Positions 36,654 to 46,236 are shown, counted from the stretch's first letter. The stretch is DNA of 64,000 nucleotides from VBDM01 sp035651815 (GCA_035651815.1 DASRFB010000023.1:186001-250000), one strand, 5' to 3'. Numbers and translations are program-made. The notes: generated by a model not told the origin, from the sequence alone.

Positions 36654-37403
36654 ATGCTGATCATCCCGGCGATCGATATCAAGGACGGACACTGCGTTCG
36701 CCTGAAGCAGGGCCGGATGAACGACGCGACGGTGTTCTCCGAGGACCCCGGCGGCATGGCGGGCCACTGGAAATCGGAGGGCGCGCGCCGGCTGCACGTC
36801 GTCGACCTGAACGGCGCGGCCGCGGGCAAGCCGAAGAACGTGCCGGCGATCCGCGCGATCCTGGAGGCGGTCGGCGACTCGGTCCCGGTGCAGCTCGGCG
36901 GCGGCATCCGCGACCTCGACACGATCGAGCAGTACCTCGATCTGGGCGTGACCTACGTGATCATCGGCACCGCCGCGGTGAAGAACCCCGGCTTCCTCCA
37001 GGACGCGTGCAGCGCCTTCGCGGGGCACGTCGTCGTGGCGCTGGACGCGAAAGACGGGAAAGTCGCGGTCGAAGGATGGTCGAAGATGACCGGGCACGAC
37101 GTCGCCGATCTGGCGAAGAAGTTCCAGGACTACGGCGTCGAGGCGGTGATCTACACCGACATCGGCCGCGACGGCATGCTGACCGGCGTGAACGTCGACG
37201 CGACGCTCAAGCTCGCGCGCGAGCTGCGCGTGCCCGTGATCGCGAGCGGCGGGCTCACCAGCCTGAAGGACATCGAGTCGCTGTGCGCGATCGAGTCCGA
37301 GGGCATCACCGGCGTCATCACCGGCCGGGCGATCTACCAGGGAACTCTCGACTTCAAGAAGGCCCAGGCGGCGATCGACAAGCTCGCGAAGGGGAAGGAG
37401 TAG
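36654..37403 (+). CDS. hisA: ProFAR isomerase HisA
   Basis: A 249-residue TIM-barrel isomerase. It begins MLIIPAIDIKDGHCVRLKQG, with the catalytic Asp in IPAIDIKDG. The second half carries VIYTDIGRDGMLTGVNVD, with the other catalytic Asp, and VIASGGLTSLKDIE. A 61-base gap separates it from hisH with no clear promoter. Confidence 0.97.
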   Translation: MLIIPAIDIKDGHCVRLKQGRMNDATVFSEDPGGMAGHWKSEGARRLHVVDLNGAAAGKPKNVPAIRAILEAVGDSVPVQLGGGIRDLDTIEQYLDLGVTYVIIGTAAVKNPGFLQDACSAFAGHVVVALDAKDGKVAVEGWSKMTGHDVADLAKKFQDYGVEAVIYTDIGRDGMLTGVNVDATLKLARELRVPVIASGGLTSLKDIESLCAIESEGITGVITGRAIYQGTLDFKKAQAAIDKLAKGKE

Positions 37404-37440
37404 GGTCGAACGCCCGCGAGGGCGCTTCGATTCCACGCCA

Positions 37441-38223
<783 letters not shown>

Positions 38224-38233
38224 TGCCTGCGTC

Positions 38234-38623
38234 ATGGACGACGACTGGCTCGACACCGTGAAATGGGACGCGAACGGCCTGGTGCCCGCGATCGCGCAGG
38301 ACGCCGCGACGCGCAAGGTGCTGACCCTCGCGTGGATGAACCGCGAGTCGCTCGCGAAGACCGTCGCCACCGGCGAGGCGCACTACTGGTCGCGCTCGCG
38401 CCGCAGGCTCTGGCGCAAGGGCGAGGAATCGGGCCACGTGCAGAAGGTGCGCGCGGTACGCATCGACTGCGACGAGGACGCGGTGCTGCTCGAGGTCGAG
38501 CAGGCGGGCGGAATCGCCTGCCACACGGGCCGCGAGCGCTGCTTCTTCCGCAAGCTCGAAGGCCGGCGCTGGGTCGAGACCGAGGCGGTCGTGCGCGATC
38601 CCCGGGAGATCTACAAGAAATGA
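38234..38623 (+). CDS. hisI: Phosphoribosyl-AMP cyclohydrolase HisI
   Basis: A 129-residue zinc/magnesium enzyme separate from HisE. Family motifs are VLTLAWMNRESLAKT, the SRSRRRLWRKGEESGHVQ stretch near 56 and ACHTGRERCFF near 96, which carries zinc-binding Cys. I chose the ATG at 38234 because it follows the hisF stop by 10 bases and MDDDWLDTVKWD is a usual N-terminus. Confidence 0.96.
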   Translation: MDDDWLDTVKWDANGLVPAIAQDAATRKVLTLAWMNRESLAKTVATGEAHYWSRSRRRLWRKGEESGHVQKVRAVRIDCDEDAVLLEVEQAGGIACHTGRERCFFRKLEGRRWVETEAVVRDPREIYKK

Positions 38624-38970
38624 GCGATATCCTCGAGCGCCTCGCCGACGTCGTCGAGAGCCGCAAGGCGGGCGACCCCGACGTCTCGTACGTCGCGCGG
38701 CTGTTCGCGCGCGGCGAGGACGCGATCCTCAAGAAGATCGGCGAGGAGGCGACGGAGACCGTGATGGCGGCCAAGGACGGCGACCGGCTGCGCATCGTCG
38801 GCGAAACCGCGGACCTGTGGTTCCACTGCCTGATCATGCTCGCGCAGCACGGGCTGCGGCCCTCGGACGTTCTCGCCGAGCTGCGCCGCCGCGAGGGCAT
38901 CTCGGGTATTGACGAGAAGGCCGCGCGCGCGGACGACGCCCGCATCGAGGCCGAGCGCAAGCGCAAATGA
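38620..38970 (+). CDS. hisE: Phosphoribosyl-ATP pyrophosphatase HisE
   Basis: A 116-residue MazG-fold enzyme, the second step of the pathway. The motif ILKKIGEEATETVMAAKDGD near 36 carries the metal-binding Glu residues. The ATG overlaps the hisI stop (ATGA). The C-terminus is a charged Arg/Lys tail. This completes hisGDCBHAFIE, the normal betaproteobacterial order. Confidence 0.96.
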   Translation: MSDILERLADVVESRKAGDPDVSYVARLFARGEDAILKKIGEEATETVMAAKDGDRLRIVGETADLWFHCLIMLAQHGLRPSDVLAELRRREGISGIDEKAARADDARIEAERKRK

Positions 38971-38994
38971 GCGGCCGCATTTGAGATCGGGAAC

Positions 38995-39342
38995 ATGGAC
39001 TGCATCTTCTGCAAGATCGTGCGCGGCGAGATCCCGAGCCGCAAGGTCTACGAGGACGACGACGTCCTCGCGTTCCACGACATTCACCCGCTCGCGCCCG
39101 TGCATTTCATGATCATCCCGAAGCTCCACCTCGCGTCGCTCGCCGAGGCCGACATGAGCCATCAGGCCCTCCTCGGGAAGATGCTCGCCCTGGCGCCGCG
39201 GCTCGCGCGCGAGCAAGGTTCTCCCGACGGCTTCCGCACCATCGTTAATACTGGCCGGGTGGGGGCGCAAGAGGTGTATCATTTACATATGCACGTCATC
39301 GGCGGCCCGGTCCCGCTGGGCCCGATGATCCGACGCGGCTGA
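38995..39342 (+). CDS. hinT: HIT-family purine nucleoside phosphoramidase HinT
   Basis: A 115-residue HIT protein. It begins MDCIFCKIVRGEIPSRKVYE and ends with the histidine triad HLHMHVIGG near residue 97. It probably hydrolyses AMP phosphoramidates such as lysyl-AMP. It lies 24 bases after hisE and before tatA, a conserved betaproteobacterial placement. Confidence 0.95.
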   Translation: MDCIFCKIVRGEIPSRKVYEDDDVLAFHDIHPLAPVHFMIIPKLHLASLAEADMSHQALLGKMLALAPRLAREQGSPDGFRTIVNTGRVGAQEVYHLHMHVIGGPVPLGPMIRRG

Positions 39343-39429
39343 GACCGCGGCCCGGCCACGGGCGCGGCTCTCCCCACACTGGATCTAGGCGGCCCCGGTC
39401 TCCCGGGCGCCCACAAGGAGCAAGCAGTC

Positions 39430-39648
39430 ATGGGAACGTGGAGCATCTGGCACTGGCTCATCGTGTTGGTGATCGTCCTGCTGATCTTCGGAACGAAGAA
39501 GCTGAAGAACATCGGGGCGGACCTGGGCGGCGCGGTGCGCGGATTCAAGGAAGGCATGAAGAACGGCGACGACGATAAGCCGGAGGCCCCCAGCCAGATC
39601 ACCGGCCGCACCATCGACGCCGAAGTGAAGGACAAGGCGAAGAGCTGA
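39430..39648 (+). CDS. tatA: Sec-independent protein translocase subunit TatA
   Basis: A 72-residue TatA: a short N-terminal helix (MGTWSIWHWLIVLVIVLLIF), the hinge FGTKKLKNIGADLGGAVRGF and a charged tail. Polymers of TatA form the export pore for folded proteins. AAGGAG lies 12 bases upstream of the ATG. It opens tatABC; the Rieske protein PetA encoded at 42286 is a likely Tat substrate. Confidence 0.96.
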   Translation: MGTWSIWHWLIVLVIVLLIFGTKKLKNIGADLGGAVRGFKEGMKNGDDDKPEAPSQITGRTIDAEVKDKAKS

Positions 39649-39702
39649 GCGCCACGCTCGGCCCGTCCGCCGCGCGCCGGCGGCAGCGCCTCCGCTGATC
39701 CC

Positions 39703-40167
39703 ATGTTCGACGTCGGATTCTCCGAGCTGATGGTCATCGCCGTGGTGGCGCTGATCGTCATCGGCCCGGAGCGCCTGCCCAAGGTGGCCCGTACCCTGGG
39801 TCATCTCGTCGGCCGCCTGCAGCGCTACGTCAACGACGTCAAGGCCGATATCAACCGGGAGATCGAGCTCGACGAGCTGCGCAAGTTCAAGAACACGTTC
39901 GAGGACGCGGCGCGCGAGATGGAGCACAGCGTCCACAACGAAGCCGCGAAGGCCGAGTCCGAGCTGGACGCGATCGCCCAGTCGGTGGACGCCGCTGCGA
40001 CCGGCGGCCTGACCCGTCCGGGCGTCGAGCCGGCCGAGCCGCAGGCGGCGAAGACCCAGCTCGACGCGGCGGTCGGCTCGACCGAGGAGGCGGCGAAAAC
40101 GCCGCCGCGCGAGGAGCAGCCGGGCTCCGCCGAGCAGCCCCAGACCGCGCAGAAGTCTCCCGCCTAG
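39703..40167 (+). CDS. tatB: Sec-independent protein translocase subunit TatB
   Basis: A 154-residue TatB. It begins MFDVGFSELMVIAVVALIVI, followed by GPERLPKVARTLGHLVGRLQ, the hinge and amphipathic helix that separate TatB from TatA. The C-terminal half is a low-complexity Ala/Glu/Pro region. TatB receives twin-arginine substrates together with TatC. Confidence 0.95.
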   Translation: MFDVGFSELMVIAVVALIVIGPERLPKVARTLGHLVGRLQRYVNDVKADINREIELDELRKFKNTFEDAAREMEHSVHNEAAKAESELDAIAQSVDAAATGGLTRPGVEPAEPQAAKTQLDAAVGSTEEAAKTPPREEQPGSAEQPQTAQKSPA

Positions 40168-40176
40168 CCTGGCAGC

Positions 40177-40935
40177 ATGAGCAGCCAGGATACTTTCATC
40201 TCGCACCTGGTCGAGCTGCGCGACCGCATGCTGCGGGCGATCCTCGCTGTGCTGCTCGTGTTCCTGTGCCTGTTCCCCTGGGCGAAGGACCTGTACGCGC
40301 TGCTCGCGATGCCGCTGCTCTCGGTGCTCCCGAAGGGCGGCCAGATGATCGCGACCGACGTGGTCGGCGTGTTTCTCGTGCCGGTGAAGGTGGCGTTCCT
40401 CGTCGCGTTCGTCGTCGCGCTCCCGTACGTGCTCTACCAGGCGTGGGCGTTCGTCGCGCCGGGCCTGTACGCGCACGAGCGGCGCCTGGTGCTGCCGCTG
40501 GTGGTGGCGAGCTCGGTGCTCTTCGTCGTCGGCATGTCCTTCGCGTACTTCCTCGTGTTTCCGGTCGTGTTCAAGTTCATGGCGTCGATCGCGCCCGAGG
40601 GCGTCGCCTGGATGACGGACATCGACAAGTACCTGTCCTTCGTGCTGACCACGTTCATCGCCTTCGGCGTGACCTTCGAGGTTCCGGTGGTCGTCATCGT
40701 GCTGGTGCGGGTCGGCCTCGTCTCGGTGGAGAAGCTGAAGGAGATGCGCCCCTACGTGATCGTGGGCGCGTTCGTGATCGGCGCGATCTTCACGCCGCCC
40801 GACGTGCTGTCGCAGGTGATGCTCGCGGTGCCGCTGTGGCTGCTCTTCGAGCTGGGCCTGGTGCTCGCTCGCTTCCTGGGTCGGCCCGCGGCGGCCGACG
40901 CGCCGCGTCTCGAGGAGCCCGAGGCCGAGAAATAG
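40177..40935 (+). CDS. tatC: Sec-independent protein translocase subunit TatC
   Basis: A 252-residue polytopic protein with six helices that recognises the twin-arginine signal. The start MSSQDTFISHLVELRDRMLR and the segment FVAPGLYAHERRLVLPLVV match the family. The cytoplasmic Glu near SHLVELR is retained. Its stop is 3 bases from the stop of the converging protease gene. Confidence 0.97.
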   Translation: MSSQDTFISHLVELRDRMLRAILAVLLVFLCLFPWAKDLYALLAMPLLSVLPKGGQMIATDVVGVFLVPVKVAFLVAFVVALPYVLYQAWAFVAPGLYAHERRLVLPLVVASSVLFVVGMSFAYFLVFPVVFKFMASIAPEGVAWMTDIDKYLSFVLTTFIAFGVTFEVPVVVIVLVRVGLVSVEKLKEMRPYVIVGAFVIGAIFTPPDVLSQVMLAVPLWLLFELGLVLARFLGRPAAADAPRLEEPEAEK

Positions 40936-40938
40936 CGC

Positions 40939-42081
40939 CTAGCGGCGCAGCGGCGGGGGCGGGCGCTTGCCGACCTCGACGTTCACGTCGAGGTCTTTCT
41001 CTTCGCGCCTCAGGCGCACGGCGGCGGTCCTGCCCGGGACGAGCGCCGCCACCGTGTTCAGCATCGCGTTCGGGTCCTTCATCCGCTTGCCGTCGATCGC
41101 GACCAGGACGTCGCCCGGCCGGAAGCCCGCCTTGTCGGCGGGGCCGCCGCGCAGCACGCCGGCGATGAGGACGCCGTTCGCGTCCGCGCCGCCGGGAAAA
41201 TCCGGCGTCAGCTCCTGCGCCTCCACGCCGATCCAGCCGCGCGTCACCGACCCGGACGCGACGATCTGCTCCATGACCTGCTTCGCGCTCGACGCGGGGA
41301 TCGCAAAGCCGATGCCGAGCGATCCGCCCGAGCGCGAGTAGATCGCGGTGTTGATCCCGATCAGGTTGCCCGCCGCGTCGATCAGCGCGCCTCCCGAGTT
41401 GCCGGGGTTGATCGCGGCATCGGTCTGGATGAAGTTCTCGAACGTGTTGATGCCGAGCTGGTTGCGCCCGAGCGCGCTGATGATGCCCATGGTCACCGTC
41501 TGGCCCACGCCGAAGGGATTGCCGATCGCGAGGACGACGTCGCCGACGCGCAGGGACTCGGTGTCGCCGAACGTGATCGAGGGCAGCGTGCCGTTGCTCA
41601 CCTGCAGCACCGCGAGGTCGGTCTCGGGGTCCGAGCCGACGAGCCGCGCCTTCAGCTTCTTGCCGTCGGCGAGCGCGACCTCGATCTCGTCGGCCGCCTC
41701 GACCACGTGGTGGTTGGTGAGGATGTAGCCGCGCGGACTGACGATCACGCCCGAGCCGAGGCTCGCCGCGCGCTGCGATTCCGGGTCGGCGCGATCGCCG
41801 AAGAAGTGGCGAAACAGCGGATCGTTGAGGAAGGGATGCGGCGGGGTCTTCACTTCCTTGCTGGTGAAGATGTTGACGACCGCCGGCGTCGCGCGCCTCA
41901 CCGCGTCGCTGTACGAGCTCGAGCGCGGGCTGCCCGCGCCCGGCGGCGCGGCCTGCGTGAGCTCGACGACCTGCGTGCCGCCCGGCCGGCCCAGCCAGTC
42001 GGGCTTGAGCGTCACGACGACGAAGAGCACGCCGAGGGCGACCGTCGTCGCTTGGGCGAAGATCAGCCAGAGCCTGCGCAT
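40939..42081 (-). CDS. degS: DegS-like membrane-anchored serine protease (HtrA family)
   Basis: A 380-residue periplasmic trypsin-like protease with an N-terminal anchor (MRRLWLIFAQATTVALGVLF). The triad is His in LTNHHVVEAADE, Asp in PETDLAVLQV and Ser in NPGNSGGALID. One PDZ domain closes the protein (GVLRGGPADKAGFRPGDVLV). One PDZ and a membrane anchor point to DegS, which starts the envelope stress response, rather than DegP. I chose the ATG at 42081; a TTG at 42138 would add 19 residues before the anchor. A tatC-degS-petABC order is common in betaproteobacteria. Confidence 0.9.
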   Translation of the reverse strand: MRRLWLIFAQATTVALGVLFVVVTLKPDWLGRPGGTQVVELTQAAPPGAGSPRSSSYSDAVRRATPAVVNIFTSKEVKTPPHPFLNDPLFRHFFGDRADPESQRAASLGSGVIVSPRGYILTNHHVVEAADEIEVALADGKKLKARLVGSDPETDLAVLQVSNGTLPSITFGDTESLRVGDVVLAIGNPFGVGQTVTMGIISALGRNQLGINTFENFIQTDAAINPGNSGGALIDAAGNLIGINTAIYSRSGGSLGIGFAIPASSAKQVMEQIVASGSVTRGWIGVEAQELTPDFPGGADANGVLIAGVLRGGPADKAGFRPGDVLVAIDGKRMKDPNAMLNTVAALVPGRTAAVRLRREEKDLDVNVEVGKRPPPPLRR

Positions 42082-42211
42082 CGTCGGGATTGCGGGTTCG
42101 AAGAGCCGGGTGGGAAGACCGCACCGATTATTGCCCAAAGGCGCCGGGCGCGAAAGCGCCGGGGCGTGTCAGGGAAAACCCGTTGCACATCATGGAGTTG
42201 GGCCAAAAAAT

Positions 42212-42241
42212 TTGTCTAGGACGGGTGCCTTTCTGTATAAT
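42212..42241 (+). promoter_or_regulatory. Sigma-70 promoter of petABC
   Basis: TTGTCT at 42212 and a perfect TATAAT at 42236-42241 are separated by 18 bases. The start codon of petA is 44 bases further on. It is the best sigma-70-like promoter in the window together with that of tRNA-Thr. Confidence 0.65.
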
Positions 42242-42285
42242 TTCGCCTTTTTGAACAAGCCCTTCCAAAAGCAAGGTCCCTTTCG

Positions 42286-42888
42286 ATGAGCGATTCCCCA
42301 GAAACAAACCGCGGCCGGCGCAAGATCATCGCGCTCACCGCGGCCGCCGGCGGCGCGGCCGCCGTGACGGGCGCGATTCCTCTCGTCGCGTCGATGCTTC
42401 CGTCCGAGAAGGCGAAGGCGCTCGGCGCCCCGGTCGAGTTCGACCTGAGCGAGGTGCCTCCGGGCACCAAGGCGACGGTGGAATGGCGCGGGCAGCCCGT
42501 GTGGGTCCTGCACCGGACGAAGGAGATGCTCGACGACATCAAGAAGGACGACGACAAGGTCGCCGATCCGAAGAGCGAGCGCAACAAGGACCTGACGCCG
42601 CAGTACGCGCGCAACGAGTTCCGCTCGATCAAGCCGGAGTACCTCGTGGTCGTGGGGATCTGCACGCACCTCGGCTGCTCGCCGCAGGACCGCCTGCAAT
42701 CGGGCTCCGAGCCGTTCGACCCGAGCTGGGCGGGCGGCTTCTACTGTCCCTGCCACGGGTCGCTGTTCGATCTCGCCGGACGCGTCTACAAGAACAAGCC
42801 CGCCCCGTTCAACCTGAGGGTGCCGCCGTACACCTATCTCTCCGACAACAAGATCCTCATCGGCGAGGACAAGGTGAAGAAGGGGTAA
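42286..42888 (+). CDS. petA: Ubiquinol-cytochrome c reductase iron-sulfur subunit PetA
   Basis: A 200-residue Rieske protein of the bc1 complex. The N-terminus carries NRGRRKIIALTAAAGGAA, a twin-arginine-type membrane anchor, so export is probably by the Tat system encoded just upstream. The 2Fe-2S ligands are in CTHLGCSP (near 126) and CPCHGSLFD (near 150). It is followed by petB after 6 bases. Confidence 0.97.
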   Translation: MSDSPETNRGRRKIIALTAAAGGAAAVTGAIPLVASMLPSEKAKALGAPVEFDLSEVPPGTKATVEWRGQPVWVLHRTKEMLDDIKKDDDKVADPKSERNKDLTPQYARNEFRSIKPEYLVVVGICTHLGCSPQDRLQSGSEPFDPSWAGGFYCPCHGSLFDLAGRVYKNKPAPFNLRVPPYTYLSDNKILIGEDKVKKG

Positions 42889-42894
42889 GGCGCC

Positions 42895-44298
42895 ATGGCC
42901 GTCATCGAAGTCGACAAGAAGCCCGTCACGGGCGCCGGCCCGTTCAACGGCGTGCTCACCTGGATCGACCGGCGCTTCCCGCTGGTCTCGATGTGGCGCG
43001 AGCACGCGGCCGACTACTGGGCGCCGAAGAACTTCAACTTCTGGTACTACTTCGGCTCGCTCGCGCTGCTCGTGCTCGTGATCCAGATCGTCACGGGCAT
43101 CTTCCTGACCATGAACTACAAGCCCGACGCGAAGGAGGCCTTTGCCTCGGTCGAGTACATCATGCGCGAGGTGAACTGGGGCTGGTGGATCCGCTACATG
43201 CATTCCACGGGCGCCTCGTTCTTCTTCATCTGCGTGTACCTGCACATGTTCCGCGGGCTGCTCTACGGCTCCTACCGCCGGCCGCGCGAGCTGGTGTGGA
43301 TGGTCGGGATGCTGATCTTCCTCTCGCTCATGGCCGAGGCCTTCTTCGGCTACCTCCTGCCCTGGGGGCAGATGTCGTACTGGGGCGCGCAGGTGATCGT
43401 GAACCTGTTCGACGCGATTCCCGTGATCGGACCCAAGCTCGCGATCTGGATCCGCGGCGACTACGTGGTCTCGGACGCGACGCTGAACCGCTTCTTCGCG
43501 TTCCACGTGATCGCGGTGCCGCTCGTGCTGCTCGGGCTCGTGGTCGCGCACCTGCTCGCGCTGCACGAGGTCGGCTCGAACAATCCCGACGGCATCGACA
43601 TCAAAGGGCGGGATCCGAAGACCGGGCACCCGATCGACAGCGTCGCGTTCCACCCGTACTACACGGTGAAGGATTCGTTCGGCGCGTCGGTGTTCCTGGT
43701 GATCTTCTTCGTCGTCGTGTTCTTCCTGCCGGAGATGGGCGGCTACTTCCTCGAGTCGAACAACTTCATCCCGGCCGACCCGCTGAAGACTCCGCCGCAC
43801 ATCGCGCCGGTGTGGTACTTCACGCCGTTCTATTCGATCCTGCGGGCGACGACCGACAACTTCGTGTACTTCGGGCTGATCCCGGGGGTGGTCCTGCTCG
43901 CGCTCGCGATCATCGTCACCGTCCCGCGAACCGCGGTGCGCGTCTCGGTCGCGGTGCTCGCGGCGCTGCTCCTCGCGGGATTCCTCGGCTTCGAGGCGAA
44001 GGTCTGGGGCGTCGTGCTGATGGGCGTCTCGGTGCTGATCTATTTCTTCCTGCCCTGGCTGGACCGCAGCCCCGTGCGGTCGATCCGCTACAAGGGCCCG
44101 TTCTACAAGATCGCGCTCGCCCTGTTCGTGGTCGCCTTCTTCATGCTCGGCTACCTCGGCACGCAGCCGGTCTCGACCGGCCGCACGGTGCTCGCGCAGG
44201 TCTGCACGGCGGTGTACTTCCTGTTCTTCGCGGTGATGCCCTGGTATTCGCGATTCGACAAGACCCAACCCGAGCCTGAGAGGGTGACGTGGAAATGA
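42895..44298 (+). CDS. petB: Cytochrome b subunit of the bc1 complex PetB
   Basis: A 467-residue cytochrome b with eight or more helices. The Qo-site motif appears as the PDP-type NFIPADPLKTPPHIAPVWYF near 290-305, close to the PEWY position but reading PVWY, as in betaproteobacteria. Heme-ligand regions are visible in RYMHSTGASFFFICVYLHMF and FFAFHVIAVPLVLLGLVVAH. It overlaps petC by 4 bases. Confidence 0.96.
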   Translation: MAVIEVDKKPVTGAGPFNGVLTWIDRRFPLVSMWREHAADYWAPKNFNFWYYFGSLALLVLVIQIVTGIFLTMNYKPDAKEAFASVEYIMREVNWGWWIRYMHSTGASFFFICVYLHMFRGLLYGSYRRPRELVWMVGMLIFLSLMAEAFFGYLLPWGQMSYWGAQVIVNLFDAIPVIGPKLAIWIRGDYVVSDATLNRFFAFHVIAVPLVLLGLVVAHLLALHEVGSNNPDGIDIKGRDPKTGHPIDSVAFHPYYTVKDSFGASVFLVIFFVVVFFLPEMGGYFLESNNFIPADPLKTPPHIAPVWYFTPFYSILRATTDNFVYFGLIPGVVLLALAIIVTVPRTAVRVSVAVLAALLLAGFLGFEAKVWGVVLMGVSVLIYFFLPWLDRSPVRSIRYKGPFYKIALALFVVAFFMLGYLGTQPVSTGRTVLAQVCTAVYFLFFAVMPWYSRFDKTQPEPERVTWK

Positions 44299-45062
44299 AG
44301 AAGATCCTTGCCCTCGCGGCGCTCGCGTGCGCGTGCGTCGCCCACCCGCTCGCGCTCGCGCAGGAAGAGGAGCCGCGTCTCGAGGCCGCGCCGATCGATC
44401 CGCGCGACCTGACCAGCCTGCAGGCGGGCGCGCGGACCTTCGTCAATTACTGCCTCAATTGCCACTCGGCGTCGCTGATGCGCTATTCGAAGCTCGAGGA
44501 CATCGGCCTCACCGAGCCGGAGATCAAGGACAACCTGCTCTTCACCGGCGAGAAGATCGGCGACGTGATGAACGTCGCGATGCCGCGCAAGGAAGCGAAG
44601 GAATGGTTCGGCGCCGCGCCGCCGGACCTCTCGGTGATCGGACGCTCGCGCAGCGCCGATTGGCTGTACACCTACCTGCGCGGCTTCTACCGCGATCCGA
44701 GCCGTCCGACCGGCTGGAACAACGTCGTGTACCCGAACGTCGCCATGCCGCACGTACTGTGGCAGCTCCAGGGCCAGCAGGTCCTCGAGCGGGCGCCGGC
44801 GAAGGGCGCCGAGGAGAAAGGCGAGGCCAGGAAGGAAGAGGCCGAGCCCGCGCCCGCCAAGCTGAAGCTCGCCGTGCCCGGGCGCCTGACGCCGGTCGAG
44901 TACGACGTGATCGTGCGCGACCTCGTGAACTACCTCGTCTGGATGTCCGAGCCCGAGGCGCGCGTGAGGAAGCGCGTCGGCGTGGTCGTGGTGTTCTTCC
45001 TCGGGATCCTGGTGGTGCTGACCTACGCGCTCTACAAGGAATTCTGGAAAGACGTGCATTGA
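44295..45062 (+). CDS. petC: Cytochrome c1 PetC
   Basis: A 255-residue cytochrome c1 with a signal peptide (MKKILALAALACACVAHPLA). The heme c motif CLNCH begins at Cys53, and the methionine-ligand region is near NVAMPHVLWQ. A C-terminal anchor (VVVVFFLGILVVLTYALYKE) is present. An Ala/Glu/Lys-rich insert (about 170-195) is variable in the family. I prefer the ATG at 44295, which overlaps the petB stop (ATGA), over the GTG at 44289. Confidence 0.95.
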   Translation: MKKILALAALACACVAHPLALAQEEEPRLEAAPIDPRDLTSLQAGARTFVNYCLNCHSASLMRYSKLEDIGLTEPEIKDNLLFTGEKIGDVMNVAMPRKEAKEWFGAAPPDLSVIGRSRSADWLYTYLRGFYRDPSRPTGWNNVVYPNVAMPHVLWQLQGQQVLERAPAKGAEEKGEARKEEAEPAPAKLKLAVPGRLTPVEYDVIVRDLVNYLVWMSEPEARVRKRVGVVVVFFLGILVVLTYALYKEFWKDVH

Positions 45063-45090
45063 GTCGCCCGACGGCGACGGGACCCCAGCC

Positions 45091-45690
45091 ATGATGAATC
45101 TCTATTCCGGGACGACCTGCCCCTTCTCGCAACGCTGCCGCATCGTGCTGTACGAGAAGGGCATGGATTTCCAGATCATCGACGTCGACATGTACAACAA
45201 GCCCGAGGACATCGCGGTGATGAACCCGTACAACCGCCTCCCGGTGCTGGTCGAGCGCGACCTGATCCTGTACGAGTCCAACATCATCAACGAGTACATC
45301 GACGAGCGCTTTCCGCACCCGCAGCTCATGCCGGCCGATCCGGTGATGCGCGCGCGGGCACGCCTGTTCCTGTTCAATTTCGAGGTCGAGCTGTTCTCGC
45401 AGATCGAGACCCTCGAGCACGGCAACCAGAAGCAGCAGGACCGCTCGCGCCAGCACTGCGCCGATCGGCTGACCGAGCTGGCGCCGGTGTTCACCAAGCA
45501 GAAGTACATGCTCGGCGACGAGTTCTCGATGCTCGACGTCGCGATCTCGCCGCTCCTCTGGCGCCTCGACTACTACGGCATCTCGCTGCCCAAGGCCGCG
45601 GCGCCGCTCATGAAGTACGCCGAGCGCCTGTTCTCGCGCCCGGCCTTCATCGAGGCGCTGACGCCGTCCGAGAAGGTCATGCGCAAGTGA
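45091..45690 (+). CDS. sspA: Stringent starvation protein A
   Basis: A 199-residue GST-fold protein that binds RNA polymerase. It begins MMNLYSGTTCPFSQRCRIVL and has NPYNRLPVLVERDLILYES and IINEYIDERFPHPQLMP, as in SspA. The GST catalytic residue is not needed in this family. The petABC-sspA-sspB order is typical of betaproteobacteria. A hairpin lies just after the stop. Confidence 0.96.
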   Translation: MMNLYSGTTCPFSQRCRIVLYEKGMDFQIIDVDMYNKPEDIAVMNPYNRLPVLVERDLILYESNIINEYIDERFPHPQLMPADPVMRARARLFLFNFEVELFSQIETLEHGNQKQQDRSRQHCADRLTELAPVFTKQKYMLGDEFSMLDVAISPLLWRLDYYGISLPKAAAPLMKYAERLFSRPAFIEALTPSEKVMRK

Positions 45691-45693
45691 CCG

Positions 45694-45720
45694 AGAGGGG
45701 GCGCCACGGGCGCCCCTCTT
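45694..45720 (+). terminator. Hairpin after sspA
   Basis: AGAGGGGGCGCC and GGCGCCCCTCTT pair almost perfectly (one bulged G) around a 3-base loop, 4 bases after the sspA stop. The right arm ends in TCTTGT, so it may work as a weak intrinsic terminator or as an attenuator before sspB. Confidence 0.55.
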
Positions 45721-45800
45721 GTCATCCTGCGGACCGTCGCGACGAAGGATCTGCTTTTCCCTTGGCCAAAAGCAGATTCTTCGCTACGCTCAGAATGACG
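45721..45800. repeat. Intergenic palindromic repeat between sspA and sspB
   Basis: The left arm (45721-45758) and right arm (45768-45799) are imperfect inverted copies: GTCATCCTG pairs with CAGAATGAC and GGATCTGCTTTT with AAAAGCAGATTC. The element resembles the dispersed palindromic repeats that, when translated, give an HSERSEES-type peptide (present here on the minus strand). The spacer between sspA and sspB is therefore inserted repeat, not gene. In RNA it would fold into a long hairpin. Confidence 0.75.
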
Positions 45801-45803
45801 CCG

Positions 45804-46220
45804 ATGCCCGAGCCGACCTCCACCAAACCCTACCTGCTGCGCGCCATCTACGAATGGTGCGTCGACAACGGCTATACGCCCTACATGTCGGTGGTCGTCG
45901 ACGCCCGCACGCGGGTCCCCATGGAGTACGTGCGCGACGGCGAGATCGTGCTCAACATCGGGCCGCTCGCGACCAACCGCCTGCAGATCGGCAATGAGCT
46001 GATCGAGTGCAGCGCCCGCTTCGCCGGCACGGTGCGCGAGCTGTCCATCCCGGTCGCCGCGGTCGCCGCGATCTACGCGCGGGAGAACGGGCACGGCATG
46101 TCGTTCGAGACGGGCGCGCGGACGGCCGCGGAAGCGCAGGGCGAGGGTGCCGCGGCCCCGACCGGCGACGCGCCGGAGCCCCCGAAGCCGGGTAAACCCA
46201 ACCTCAGGCGCATCAAATAG
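45804..46220 (+). CDS. sspB: ClpXP adaptor SspB
   Basis: A 138-residue adaptor that delivers ssrA-tagged proteins to ClpXP. The substrate-binding domain (about 8-105) begins KPYLLRAIYEWCVDNGYTPY and includes RDGEIVLNIGPLATNRLQIG. A flexible Ala/Pro/Gly linker and a C-terminal ClpX-binding tail (PNLRRIK) follow, as in E. coli SspB. I chose the ATG at 45804. A longer frame reaching back to 45687 is only translation of the palindromic repeat; the ATG at 45795 would add three residues. Confidence 0.95.
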   Translation: MPEPTSTKPYLLRAIYEWCVDNGYTPYMSVVVDARTRVPMEYVRDGEIVLNIGPLATNRLQIGNELIECSARFAGTVRELSIPVAAVAAIYARENGHGMSFETGARTAAEAQGEGAAAPTGDAPEPPKPGKPNLRRIK

Positions 46221-46236
46221 CCGGGCCCTGTTCCCA

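Noticed and set aside
42190..44268. Open frame of 692 codons on the minus strand across petA and petB
   Set aside because: It mirrors two certain genes, is His/Arg/Glu-rich and has no recognisable domain.
45687..45803. N-terminal extension of sspB
   Set aside because: These codons translate a palindromic repeat and are not part of the SspB family.
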